From assembly GCA_010279815.1 (NCBI GenBank), contig QEOQ01000303.1, positions 1,305,567 to 1,369,566 on the forward strand: a stretch of 64,000 bases of DNA, given 5' to 3'. The position numbers and the translations under genes are program-made. Position 1 is the first letter of the stretch; every line of letters starts with the position of its first letter. This document shows positions 1-9,420 of this stretch, in pieces. The notes below the pieces were generated by a model. It had not been told where the DNA came from. It did not search any database and worked only from the letters and a program-made list of their open reading frames with translations. Source of the DNA: Brachionus plicatilis (lineage: Eukaryota > Rotifera > Eurotatoria > Ploima > Brachionidae).

Positions 1-610
1 TAGTACAATGTTTCATAATTAATATTACTTTAAATCATAAATTTACACTTAAATATTTTCCGAATTTTATCCAAAATTTTTTCCGCTAGAAAATTACTAA
101 AGCCTAAAGTGCGGATATTCTGCTTTTTAGTATTTTATTTAGCGGAAAAATCAGCGGAAATTCCGCTGCGGATTTTAAAAAATTGCTTGAAAAAAATCCA
201 AGTAATACCTCAGAATTGACTTTGGTCAAAAAAATCCAATCGATTTTTTGTTTCATTGTAAAAAAAAAAGTTTATGTTTTAGTTTTAGTTTATTTTTTAT
301 TAATGTTTATACAACAGTTTTCAAAAATAAATAATTATATTTTTGATTTTTTTGTTTTATTTTCTATTTTGCCGAAACAATTTCTATATTTATGTTTTAG
401 TTCACTTTTTCAAAGATTAAAAATTTAAAATTTTAGTTTATGTTCTTGTTTTTTAGATTCAAATTTTATATATTTATGATAAAATTAAAATATTTTTTAA
501 AATTATATATATTCTGAAAGAGCATAAAATATTCAGTGTATATTTTTATTGAAAAAAAGCCAAAAATAACGCTTTCTTTCGCTTGAATCAGCATCTTGAA
601 GTTGATGTTC

Positions 611-1120
611 AATTCAAAATATTATTTCAATCCAAGAAGTTTATCTTTAGATATTGAAATAAATCTTTGACTTAATTTAAATAATTTTAATGTAACATGA
701 TTAACATGTTATGTTGATTTTGGAAATTAAAAAAATTGAAAAAAAATTTTCTCAACCCATTGATAAAATAAATTTTTAATTTATTTAACTAATTTTTTGT
801 AAATTTTTATTTTCATTTTATTACTTATTTGGATTAAATTATTTGAATTTCTTTATGAAATTTTATTTTGAATGCTAGATGCAAATACTTTTGAATTTAA
901 AAAATTTCAAATAAACTTTACAAAAAATTAGTTAATTAATTTAAATATAAAAATCGACTTTATCAATGGGTTGAGGAGAACGTTTTTTCAAATTTTTTTT
1001 TATTTTCTAAATCTACATTGCTTGTAAAGAATGTTACATTACAATTATTTAAATAAAATAAAATATTAATTTTACTTTCTAAGGATGAACTTTTTGAATT
1101 GAAATGATATTTTGAAATTG
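611..1120. repeat. Foldback (inverted-repeat) element
   Basis: The two halves are imperfect reverse complements about a centre near 863. The clearest paired block is CTCAACCCATTGATA at 751-765 against its complement at 961-975, and outer blocks near 611-630 and 1099-1120 also pair. No ORF lies inside. It looks like a decayed MITE or foldback element. The rest of 1-1663 is AT-rich, with a few GCGGAAA/TTTCCGC motifs near 85-165, and shows no gene. Confidence 0.6.
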
Positions 1121-1663
1121 ATAGTCACAGGGATCACTTGAGACACAAATTTTTTTAAAAATAAATTATACAAATTTCTTAAAAAATCTATATCTTTACT
1201 TTTTTGAGTTTCAACACTTAATAATTTTCATGTCTTAGGCAGTGATGTTCCGCTTTTTACAACATTTGACGTAAAATATTATAAATTTACCAAAGTAAAA
1301 TCAAAGTCCAGATTTTTCTTAAAATTAATTAAAATTTATATATTTTATCTAAATTTAAAAATACAAAATAAGCAAAAAATCTGTCATCTTTTTTTATTTT
1401 TAGATAAAATGAATATAATTTTGATAAACATTAATAAATTTTTGTAAAAAAAAAAAACCAAATAAAAATTGGTGTTAATCTCTTAACTTAAAAGATAAAC
1501 ACTGGACTTAAAAGCAGTTAAAAATTAAATAATTTTTATATTTGTTAAAAAAAAATGAAAATTATTTTTGGAGGCTGTCGATGTTTTAAAATTTTATTAA
1601 AATAGACTATAAATATGAAGAAAAACAAATTTACCAGCAAACAATAATAAAATATGAAAAAAT

Positions 1664-2512
1664 CTAGAACTTTTCCTCCTCTAGACCATCTTTGAAAAAG
1701 ATAAAATATGGCGTGATTTGATCCTCTCGGTAGCCTGACAAGATCACCATGCCATCGGGGTCCATTCTCTCGCCAGTGTAAAATCTGTACTCGTCCAAAT
1801 TCTTGAGAACTTGAGCGGCAAACTTTTGCATTCCACTTTTGAATTTGTCCAAGCGGTCCGGATTATTCTTGGCAACAATTTCACTCAATCTAAATATAAA
1901 AAGTCAATTTCCTCTCATCCATTAACCTGGTTGAGCATGAATCAGAACAGTTTTTGATCTTGTCACCCAACTACTACAAGCCATCTCTGCAGAGCTCTCC
2001 AGGCCAAGCATCCAAGGTTGTCTTGAAGCTCACGAGAACCGCGAGTTCAATAGACCAAGCGATTCGAGCCTCGAGAAGAGCGGCTTGACTCATTGAATAA
2101 AATCATAGAATGGATTTACTGATGTTCATCACTTCATACTTTAAAAAAAAAAAAAAAATTTTCCTACTTTTTCATGTAGGTCTTTAGCCAGTCTTTGAAG
2201 GTAGCTTTGTCAAAACCAGTCTCAACTAGCTTGCCATTGATCACTACATTGATGCCAGTGACGGCTGATGAATCAACGCCTTCATCTTCTTCACCTGCCT
2301 CGGCGGCCTTGTTGCCTCCGATCAAGGCCTCGTCAATGTCATTTGAGTAGGACACATTTTTGCCATCGACCTCATAGTACAAATCATCGACTAGTTTAAT
2401 TGGGTACGAGTCACTGAACAGCTCGTCGCCTAAAAACTAAAATTTAAAAATAAGAAACAAGGTGAAAATTTCAAAATTATTTACCGCTAATAACGTCTTT
2501 GTATACAAGCAT
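1664..2512 (-). CDS. TCTP: Translationally controlled tumour protein (TCTP)
   Basis: This is a complete gene of three exons: 2485-2512, 2168-2429 and 1664-1889. The introns are 55 and 278 bp, all GT-AG, and the spliced frame encodes 171 residues, the usual family length of about 172. Family signatures are visible: IGGNKAAEAGE at residues 46-56 (TCTP signature 1) and FFKDGLEEEKF at the C-terminus (signature 2), with the basic helical region at about 84-130. TCTP is a conserved cytosolic protein implicated in growth control, calcium and tubulin binding and anti-apoptosis. The start is the ATG opening MLVYKDVISG, as in animal TCTPs. The stop is TAG. A TATA box lies about 80 bp upstream, and a pyrimidine-rich CCTTTGCC at 2541-2548 could be part of a 5'TOP leader, typical of this gene. 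Intron 2 is unusually GC-rich (see the ncRNA entry). Confidence 0.96.
1958..2095 (-). ncRNA. Candidate intronic H/ACA snoRNA
   Basis: The second TCTP intron contains a GC-rich island of about 140-170 bp in otherwise AT-rich DNA. Read on the gene strand it has the H/ACA layout. A 5' segment (2024-2095) can form a stem between AGCCGC and GCGGTT. A hinge follows with an ANANNA box (AGACAA, 2018-2023). A 3' segment (1964-2017) closes with CAAC/GTTG and GGCC/GGCT pairings. An ACA box at 1961-1963 sits exactly three nucleotides before the proposed end. In vertebrates the TCTP gene (TPT1) hosts an H/ACA snoRNA in an intron, which supports the idea. Folding was done by eye and the guide target is unknown. 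Confidence 0.5.
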
Positions 2513-2590
2513 GGTGATAGATGCGATCTAAATGGATTTAGGCAAAGGATGAGTTGTCGAGCTTTTTCTAGTTTAACAAGTCAGTGCAGC

Positions 2591-2601
2591 GCTTTTTATA
2601 C
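2591..2601 (-). promoter_or_regulatory. TATA box of TCTP
   Basis: GTATAAAAAGC on the minus strand lies about 80-90 bp upstream of the TCTP ATG. That would place transcription start near 2560-2570 and leave a leader of about 50 nt. Confidence 0.55.
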
Positions 2602-2976
2602 CCTTAGAGACTGCACTCGTGTATTTATCATTTTGAAAACAAAAGTAAGGTATTCATGGATGAAAAATGAGGCTTTGGAATGGATTATTGCAAATTTTTT
2701 TACCCAAATCAGTTTGCTAAATTAACTGAGCAAGCTATTGAGCAATTCTTTGTTAACATCTAAATGTTTATGTCAAAACTAATGTGACTTTGGGTTACTC
2801 GAGAATAGTTTTTATATTTTAGATGGAATTAAATTTGGGTCATGACCAGAATGTGTTCAGTGATCAAAAAAGCCTCTAGTTTATGAAAAAAAAATTTTTT
2901 TTTGGTGATCAGGAAATTTTTTAAAATATATTAAACTTTATTCCAATTTTTAAAATAAAATAAAACAAAATCTTGA

Positions 2977-3180
2977 TTATTCTTTGTGTTTTTTTGACAT
3001 GTCCCATTTAACACCCTTTTCATTTTTCATGAATTCACCACAAATGCTACATTCAACCGGATTTGACTGTTTGCTTAATGCTTTTTTTGCAGCTAATTTA
3101 GCTGCAAAAATCCGACGATTCTACTGGGACCAAAGCAATTTCTTTGTAAAAACTGCCTTTTCTTTTACGGCCTTTAAATC
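2977..3180 (-). pseudogene. Degenerate small zinc-finger-like ORF
   Basis: On the minus strand a 68-codon frame carries one internal TAG (after LLWSQ). It has a lysine/alanine-rich first half (AAKLAAKKALSK) followed by a CSIC motif and a later HKE end, resembling the single finger of small ZNF706/SERF-type proteins. No splice arrangement removes the stop. It could be a decayed gene copy or chance. The flanks (2602-2976 and 3181-3635) are AT-rich with nothing else recognisable. Confidence 0.22.
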
Positions 3181-3635
3181 TTGATATATATATCAAAAAC
3201 TTAAGGTTTATTATGGTGAGTTGCAATTTTTTTTTGTTTTTTTTTTTTTATTCAATATTAACATAATTTTAAAATTTTGAAATTTCTAGAATGAAAAAAA
3301 TTTTATGTGATAAAAAAAAATTTTGATGATCAATTTTTGATCTCAATTTAGGTCAAAATTTTGAGTTTGAAAAAATATTTGGTTTTGTGAAATTTAGTAC
3401 GAAATGATAAAAATTTAATTTTTTTTTTTTTTTATAAGGTGCCGTTACTGTATTTTACCTAAATTTACGTAAAAATTAAAATCGACAAAAAAATATATTT
3501 AATAAATTTTTTTTTTTTTTTAAATTTTTCTAATGAATAAATAAATATAGAATTATTTTTTTTTGAATAAAATTTAAAAAAATTGTACATATAAAAATTA
3601 ATATAATGAAAAAAATATGGAAAAAAAATAATATA

Positions 3636-3730
3636 CAGTGATTCTACAAAAAGCCCAGAATTGGTAAAATTACGTTATTTACAAAGTTTTTCGAAAATAT
3701 TAGTCGGTAAGGATATCTAAGAGATCTATT
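3636..3730 (+). repeat. Mariner-type MITE end (family M)
   Basis: TA precedes CAGTGATTCTACAAAAAGCC. This terminus matches the ends at 5401, 5836 (inverted), 9322 and near 11803 (inverted). The subterminal block TATTAGTCGGTAAGGATAT also recurs inverted at about 5764-5785. No partner end was found between 3730 and 4580, so this is a solitary or decayed copy. The remainder up to 4580 is AT-rich with no gene seen. Confidence 0.5.
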
Positions 3731-4593
3731 TCTTTCTGCTAGTAAATTTTTTTTTAACTGCTAGTAAAAAAAATTAATTAATGATAGCTAAATTTTTTTT
3801 ATGCTTCCTAAAAAATTAAATAATGAATAACTTAATTAATTAACTTGAAAAATTATATATAAACAAATAATTGATAACTTCTTCTTTACTTTAATCCTTT
3901 TTTTTTCTTGTTTTCCTAAAGTTTCAATTTTGTAAACACGTGTCACAAACTTCATCATGTTTCAATATATCTATTTTCAATTCCAGGTAATTTAACTCTT
4001 ATAAACTTTAATCATATTTTTATTTTTATTTTTATTTTTTGATTTTATTTTACTTAACTTTTACATTTTTAATTTTACTTAACTTAATTTTTATTTTTTT
4101 TCTGAAGGAGCTTAAGCTCGGTACAGTTTACAAATAAATAAAAATAAATAACTTCAGAACATTATTTAATATACAAATAAATAAATAAAAAATAGACTTC
4201 AGAACATATTTTAAATTAACTCTCAATTGATTTATTATTAAAACTAAAACTTAAATTCATACAAAAATGGCTAACTCAACTAGTATTGAATTTACACCTT
4301 TAGTTAATTTTAATTTTTTTATTCCCCTTTTCAACTTTAATATGAATAAAATTTTATAAAAATATTTATGGTTATTTTTTTATACTTCTATTTTTGCTTT
4401 CAAAAATTTAATTTTAATAACAGGTGAAAAAAAAACTGTTAGCAGAAGAAATAACGTCCGATATCTAATTTTAAGAATAAGTCCAAAAATAAACAAATTA
4501 AATCATATTATTTAATTATTATTATTAATTATTTGTAAGAATTTAAAAATTAAAAAATCAAATTCTTGAGTCTGGTCAAAATTTTATTTATAT

Positions 4594-5235
4594 TCAATCT
4601 TTGATAATAAAATTTTTAAAAAAATATTCACTAGTTAAGTAGACAGCACTAATTATGAATAATAAAAAAATACTTAAATAGAGTTTAATCGGAAAACAAA
4701 ACAAAAAGCTAATTGCATATCCACCAAACGATCCAAAGTTGTAAACAGTCATTCCATAGATAAGGACAACAACTGGAGATTTTTCCAGATCAGTTGATTT
4801 TTTTAACAAGTTCTCTATAAAGAAATTAAAAAAAAAATCTTGACTTTGGTTATTTATTTTAAAAAAATTACTTAAATTAAATGTAAGCCATAAATTTTCA
4901 CATAGAGCAAAACAGCCGAAAAATACGTAATCAATGTGAGGCGAATTAAAATCACTTATCTTGGCCGGGTCCCAGTAAAAAAGCATTGCCAAAATTGTCA
5001 CTTGCTGAACAAATATAAGAAAGTATAACAACTTTCGTCGCAGATTACAAAAAACAATAAACATTGATAGAAACAGAATGGTGCAAAATGATGCCAAACC
5101 ATAGAAAAACAGCATATTTTTTAAATGATCAGTTCCATTAATGCATCCAACAAACCACTTTGAAAAAAAATTAATATTTTTTTTGACATTTTGAAATTTC
5201 ATGCAAATTTTCAAAACACAAAATATTGTAATTGT
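4594..5235 (-). CDS. UNC-93-like MFS protein, last exon only
   Basis: A single open exon encodes 213 residues to a TGA, beginning after an acceptor (GCTTTTAG, 5236-5243). It matches the C-terminal half of UNC-93/MFSD11-type membrane proteins in order: FVGCINGTD, then FYGLASFCTILF, a cytoplasmic Arg-Arg-Lys loop, a helix ending in LFYWDP, then GCFALCENLWLTFNLS in the place of the family's D-W-x-T-Q segment, then YNFGSFGGYAISFLFC and a final KLY-helix-SEYF. UNC-93 proteins are multi-span regulators or transporters; C. elegans UNC-93 regulates a potassium channel. AATAAA follows the stop within 6 bp (4583-4588). No upstream exons were found between 5236 and 7066, so the gene is truncated, or its remaining exons are distant, beyond the neighbouring gene. 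Confidence 0.6.
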   Translation of the reverse strand, partial: TITIFCVLKICMKFQNVKKNINFFSKWFVGCINGTDHLKNMLFFYGLASFCTILFLSMFIVFCNLRRKLLYFLIFVQQVTILAMLFYWDPAKISDFNSPHIDYVFFGCFALCENLWLTFNLSNFFKINNQSQDFFFNFFIENLLKKSTDLEKSPVVVLIYGMTVYNFGSFGGYAISFLFCFPIKLYLSIFLLFIISAVYLTSEYFFKNFIIKD

Positions 5236-5400
5236 CTAAAAGCTAATTCTGCAAAAGAATAAAAATTTAAATTCTAAAATTTTTTGTATTGCAAGCTTTG
5301 TTTAAAATTTCACGATGCCACCATCTATACTATAAGTTTTTCAGTCTTAACTCATTATTATTTTTACAGGATTATACTAATTTGTAGAAAATATTATGTA

Positions 5401-5836
5401 CAGTGCTTCTATTAAAGGTTAGACTGGCTAAATTGCGCAATTTTACCGTATTTTTATATTTTAGATTTTAAGTCTATTTAAATAACTTTGAATTTTACTA
5501 TAATGAGTTATATTTTAGTTAAAAAATTTAAAAAAAATTGAGTAATTTTATGTAAAATTTAAAAAGAAATATTAAGGAATGTCGATTTTTTTTATATTTT
5601 TCATTATGAAATTAATTAAAAATTTTGAAAAAGAAGTCAATTTCTTCATTTTTTTTTTTACCAAAAACCTAACTAACCATTTTTCTGACCGTAAGCATTT
5701 TGGAACTATTTTACTGAAAGTCACGTATTTCAATGTAAGCTTATATAATTTTACGTAAAAATTCATATCCTTACCGACTAATATTCACTTTAGATTACGT
5801 AAACTAGCCAATTCTGGACCTTTCATAGAAGTACTT
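5401..5836. mobile_element. Mariner-type MITE, full copy (family M)
   Basis: Both ends are present. CAGTGCTTCTATTAAAGGTT starts directly after TA at 5399-5400, and the right end reads the same motif inverted (AAGTACTTCTATGAAAGG). The TIRs extend about 45 bp with mismatches. The body is AT-rich with no transposase. The CAGT ends beside TA suggest Tc1/mariner mobilisation. Confidence 0.65.
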
Positions 5837-5879
5837 TATCTAAATTGGACCAAATTTCCTCTGTTTTATAATTTGATAT

Positions 5880-6800
5880 TTTTTTTCTATTTTTAATTCG
5901 GAAGATGCCATTGTACAGTTTTACAAAAAAATAAAATTATCTAAGACGAGATTTATCTAAAAATTATTATCTAAGAATTTTACTATAAAAAATCTCAAAT
6001 TTATTTTTTTTCGTTGAAATGCCTCTTTCTAAATTTAAGCAGAAAATATTTAAAAATCAAATTACTTTCTTTCTGAAGGCCAAAAATTGCTTCTGTAAAA
6101 TGCACCTAAATCCAGCATGTGCAATTAGTTGGTACAGTTTACTGAAGCAATTTTAGGTCTTCGGGAAAAAATAACTTAAGTTTTTTCCAAACTTGTTTTT
6201 GAACTACAATGCCTCCCTCTGTAACAGAAAAAAATCATAAAAATTAAAGAACTAAACTACTTTTTTCTGAAAGCCTAAATTAAGCATTTGTCAAATATTC
6301 CACAAAACGAAATTAGTTGGTACAATTTACTGAAGCAATTTTAGGTATTCAGCAAAAAATAAAGGCAAACTGAAGTTTAAAATCAAGATCAAAAGATCAA
6401 AATATAAATTGTGATATTTTTTTTAATAATAGAGAAAAAACATTTTTTTCCAAAGCAATTATTTGACATGTCATGTCAAGTTTATTTTCATATTTAAAAT
6501 TTTAAAATGTCTTAACCTGAATTATTTAAACTATTGATTGTTTTTGTTAAATAAATTAGTGATCATTTTGATGTTAATTTGATAATAAACCATTTTAAGA
6601 CATAACATGTCTATTGATGTATAGTATTTATTTCTTAAAAATTATCAAAATCATTTGATTAATTAAGTTTTAAAATTTGTAATTTAATCTTAAAATTTGA
6701 TCTGAAACTTCAGTATGCCAAAATAAATCGAGTTTTTTTCAGACTTGTTTTTAAGCTACAATTCTTTAGTAAAAGTCACTAAAAATTAAAATTAATGACT
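5880..6800. repeat. Diverged ~180-bp tandem repeat
   Basis: About three or four units recur. The best conserved block is AATTAGTTGGTACA(G/A)TTTACTG followed by AAGCAATTTTAGGT, at about 6122-6157 and 6308-6345. Each is preceded by TTTCTGAA(G/A)GCC and by TGCCTC blocks near 6019 and 6210. A partial unit (ACTTGTTTTTAAGCTACAAT) is at about 6745. No coding content is seen. Confidence 0.5.
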
Positions 6801-7066
6801 TGTTTTGAAAATAATAAAAAAAATTTTTTTTTAATTTTTGTTCAAAAATAAAATACGGCAAAGTAAAATTTTTGATCAAATTTCATTTTTCAAATTTGAT
6901 CAGAATATTTTTAAATTCGTAATCAAATTTCATCGCAAATTTTTACATTTTTATAAAATTTTAAAGCTTTATTTAAAAATTTTTAAAAAGGATTGTATAT
7001 TGTAAAAAATGCATTGAAATTTAATTGCACATTTTAAAATTTTTTGACACAATTAGACCAAAAATT

Positions 7067-9268
7067 TTACTTTGCCATAAAATACCACAAACACATTAAT
7101 TTTCTAAAACTTTTGATTAAAATTACTTTGTTAAGTTCATTGAAAAATATAGTTTTAACAAATCCTTGGTAAAAAACGGTCAAGACCGTAAGGTGCAAAA
7201 AAAAGACACCTCCTTTTGACACATTGTCCAGTTTGTTGTGTCCGACCGAATAGGCACCATCTTGGTCAAGTGGCACATCTCGACTTGAGTCATTGTCTTC
7301 TCTTTTGATGCACGCGAACCCAATTGAAATGCTTACAAACAAAATTAATATGGTCAAGCTGATAAGCATCAGATAAAAGTCCTCAATGGGAGTATATGAT
7401 TTGGAGGCTTCTTGAATTTGTGTCTGATTTGCACCAAATTGAAAGTGATTGCCCAACTTTTTGGCCCTCAAGTAAACGTAAATCTTTCGCTTTTCTAGCT
7501 CACTGAGCCAGTCGAAAAGCTTGCTTTTGGCCACAAAAAGTGGACACATCAAAATGTGGTCATTTCGCAGAGAATCAATGCACATGCTGTTCAAAATCTT
7601 ATTCAATGAATTGTTTATGGTCATCCTGTCTAGATAGAAGACAATTGCGGACACAAGTGCAAATGACAATTTTATTACAATCAAAAACTTGAGAGCAATC
7701 TTTTCCATTTTCTTGGCTGATTGGCGATGCTGCCTCTGAAACAGGCTCCTCGACTGGTACCTCTGCTCATCGGTATCTATTTGGCACACAATAATTCCAT
7801 TCGAAGTGTTGTTTCTATGGCTCATCTGCAAAAGATTGACGCACAAATTGTAGAAAAACAGCACAAAACCCACTGAGCCCAGAGTGCTTAGCGCACTTTC
7901 AACAATTTGGTGATGAGCTGCAATACTTTTGAGTGCGTCCGTGTGAGACAAGTAGCCATGAACAAAAGAGCTCAAACATGTCAAATTTATGACCAAAATG
8001 CCGAAAACAAATGAACAAAATCCAAATTTTAATTTCGGATTGTAAATTAAAATTTGAATTTGGTTCGTTTGTTTTTTTCTATTGATCAGACTCAAGTTAA
8101 AATTGTCCAAATTTTCAATTTGATTCAATTGCGATGAGCTTCGCACAATCAAATTGTCTCGTTGATTTAGAGATGAGTCGGAATTTTCCGATTCTTTCAA
8201 AAGATTTCGCTCTTCTTCTTTGAATTCAACTTTTTTTGACTCAAAAACACTGTAGTACCTTCGAAAGTGGTCGCAACTTTTGCTCAACTTGGCATTGCCA
8301 ATGGCGTGCCACACCAGAACCAACAGGCCTATTAGTCCACACGAAAGCTTATTGACAATCAGACTTGTCAGGTTGACTTTAAACAGGTTGGTCAGGGTCT
8401 CGTAAAAGTTGAGCATGGTAAAAACCAAAAGAGACAGCATTGCCAAGCTGATTGAGTATCTAGACGAAAAATTGAAGTTGAGGGGCTCATGGTCAATTTG
8501 TTCTGGTACTGGCTCAATGCATGCAGAATGGTCTGGTTCTTGTTTGAGTGATTTTTGGTAATTCATCAACAGATGAATGGGACTGTTGATAAAGGAACTT
8601 GTGTTGCACACGCTCAGGCCTGATTGGCATGGGGTGAACTCGGACAACCGATTTGTCTGATAGTATGTAGTTTCTCTTGGGTTAAGGGTCTTTTTGACAG
8701 GTCGTTTGGGTCGGTGGTGGCGCGAACGATTCAAATGGCTTAGATAGTCGTCGGTGTCAGTTTCGGACAAATTTTTTACATTGTAATCACTTAAATGATG
8801 CTGGTTGGGAATGAAGTGGTTAGGAACGAGATAGTAGTCGGCACATGGGGTCGAGTGTGGTCGTTGTGTGTAGGCCAATGTGGACTTTGAATGGTTGACA
8901 TTGGCGAATTTTACTTTTTCTGGTTTAGTTCTAGACTTTTTAATATTTGATATTCGCTTGTATTTTCTTTCATTTTTTGGCTTTTGAATAAAAATTGGTA
9001 TGCTGTGATACTTTGGAGAGTATATTGAACCATTTGGTTTGGTCAAGCCAAGTTTGGCATTGTTCACGGCTAGATTGGTGTTGAAATCAAAATTTTCTGA
9101 CAATTCGTCTTCGCTGTTCATGTCATTGTTCATGTTTATGTCACAAAAGCTGTGGGTTGACAAACTGTTATTGTTGCTCGACTCGGTAGAACCCGCTGCC
9201 CTAACTCGTTTGGATCGATCTGAACCAGCAAAATCAACTGTAAATCCAAGAGGTGTTTCACGAGTCAT
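7067..9268 (-). CDS. Seven-span membrane protein, family unknown
   Basis: One uninterrupted frame of 733 codons runs from ATG to TAA. Residues 1-265 are polar, Ser/Asn/Arg-rich and probably disordered and cytoplasmic. Hydrophobic segments follow at about 272-290, 306-326, 415-437, 458-481, 526-546, 631-654 and 688-708. A charged loop lies at 327-410, and a long loop at 547-630 carries cysteines (563, 575) and N-x-S/T sites (552-554, 614-616). Codon use is richer in G/C than the flanks, supporting real coding. I do not recognise the family; length and topology suggest a channel, receptor or scaffold-type membrane protein. The last ~45 residues are AT-rich and could be intron read-through, because a GGTGTC near residue 687 could act as a donor. 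Lack of introns in so long a frame is unusual here and may indicate one giant exon or a retrocopy. Confidence 0.75.
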   Translation of the reverse strand: MTRETPLGFTVDFAGSDRSKRVRAAGSTESSNNNSLSTHSFCDINMNNDMNSEDELSENFDFNTNLAVNNAKLGLTKPNGSIYSPKYHSIPIFIQKPKNERKYKRISNIKKSRTKPEKVKFANVNHSKSTLAYTQRPHSTPCADYYLVPNHFIPNQHHLSDYNVKNLSETDTDDYLSHLNRSRHHRPKRPVKKTLNPRETTYYQTNRLSEFTPCQSGLSVCNTSSFINSPIHLLMNYQKSLKQEPDHSACIEPVPEQIDHEPLNFNFSSRYSISLAMLSLLVFTMLNFYETLTNLFKVNLTSLIVNKLSCGLIGLLVLVWHAIGNAKLSKSCDHFRRYYSVFESKKVEFKEEERNLLKESENSDSSLNQRDNLIVRSSSQLNQIENLDNFNLSLINRKKQTNQIQILIYNPKLKFGFCSFVFGILVINLTCLSSFVHGYLSHTDALKSIAAHHQIVESALSTLGSVGFVLFFYNLCVNLLQMSHRNNTSNGIIVCQIDTDEQRYQSRSLFQRQHRQSAKKMEKIALKFLIVIKLSFALVSAIVFYLDRMTINNSLNKILNSMCIDSLRNDHILMCPLFVAKSKLFDWLSELEKRKIYVYLRAKKLGNHFQFGANQTQIQEASKSYTPIEDFYLMLISLTILILFVSISIGFACIKREDNDSSRDVPLDQDGAYSVGHNKLDNVSKGGVFFLHLTVLTVFYQGFVKTIFFNELNKVILIKSFRKLMCLWYFMAK

Positions 9269-9321
9269 TATTTATCTGTTAATCATAATATTAATTACTT
9301 ATTAGATTTCAAAAAATAATA

Positions 9322-9420
9322 CAGTGCTTCTACAAAAAGCCCAAAATAGCTTAATTTACCTAAGATTACATTACATTAAATTAATCTTTCCAAAATGATT
9401 GAAACAAAAAAAATTTAATT
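9322..9420 (+). repeat. Mariner-type MITE end (family M)
   Basis: CAGTGCTTCTACAAAAAGCC follows TA at 9320-9321, just upstream of the membrane-protein gene. It has the same family terminus as 3636 and 5401. Confidence 0.5.

Noticed and set aside
183..428. 81-codon open frame
   Set aside because: Starts from TTG, is almost all Phe/Leu/Lys from A/T homopolymers, and has no family resemblance.
9039..9305. Plus-strand frame opposite the membrane protein
   Set aside because: It is the antisense shadow of the N-terminal coding region.
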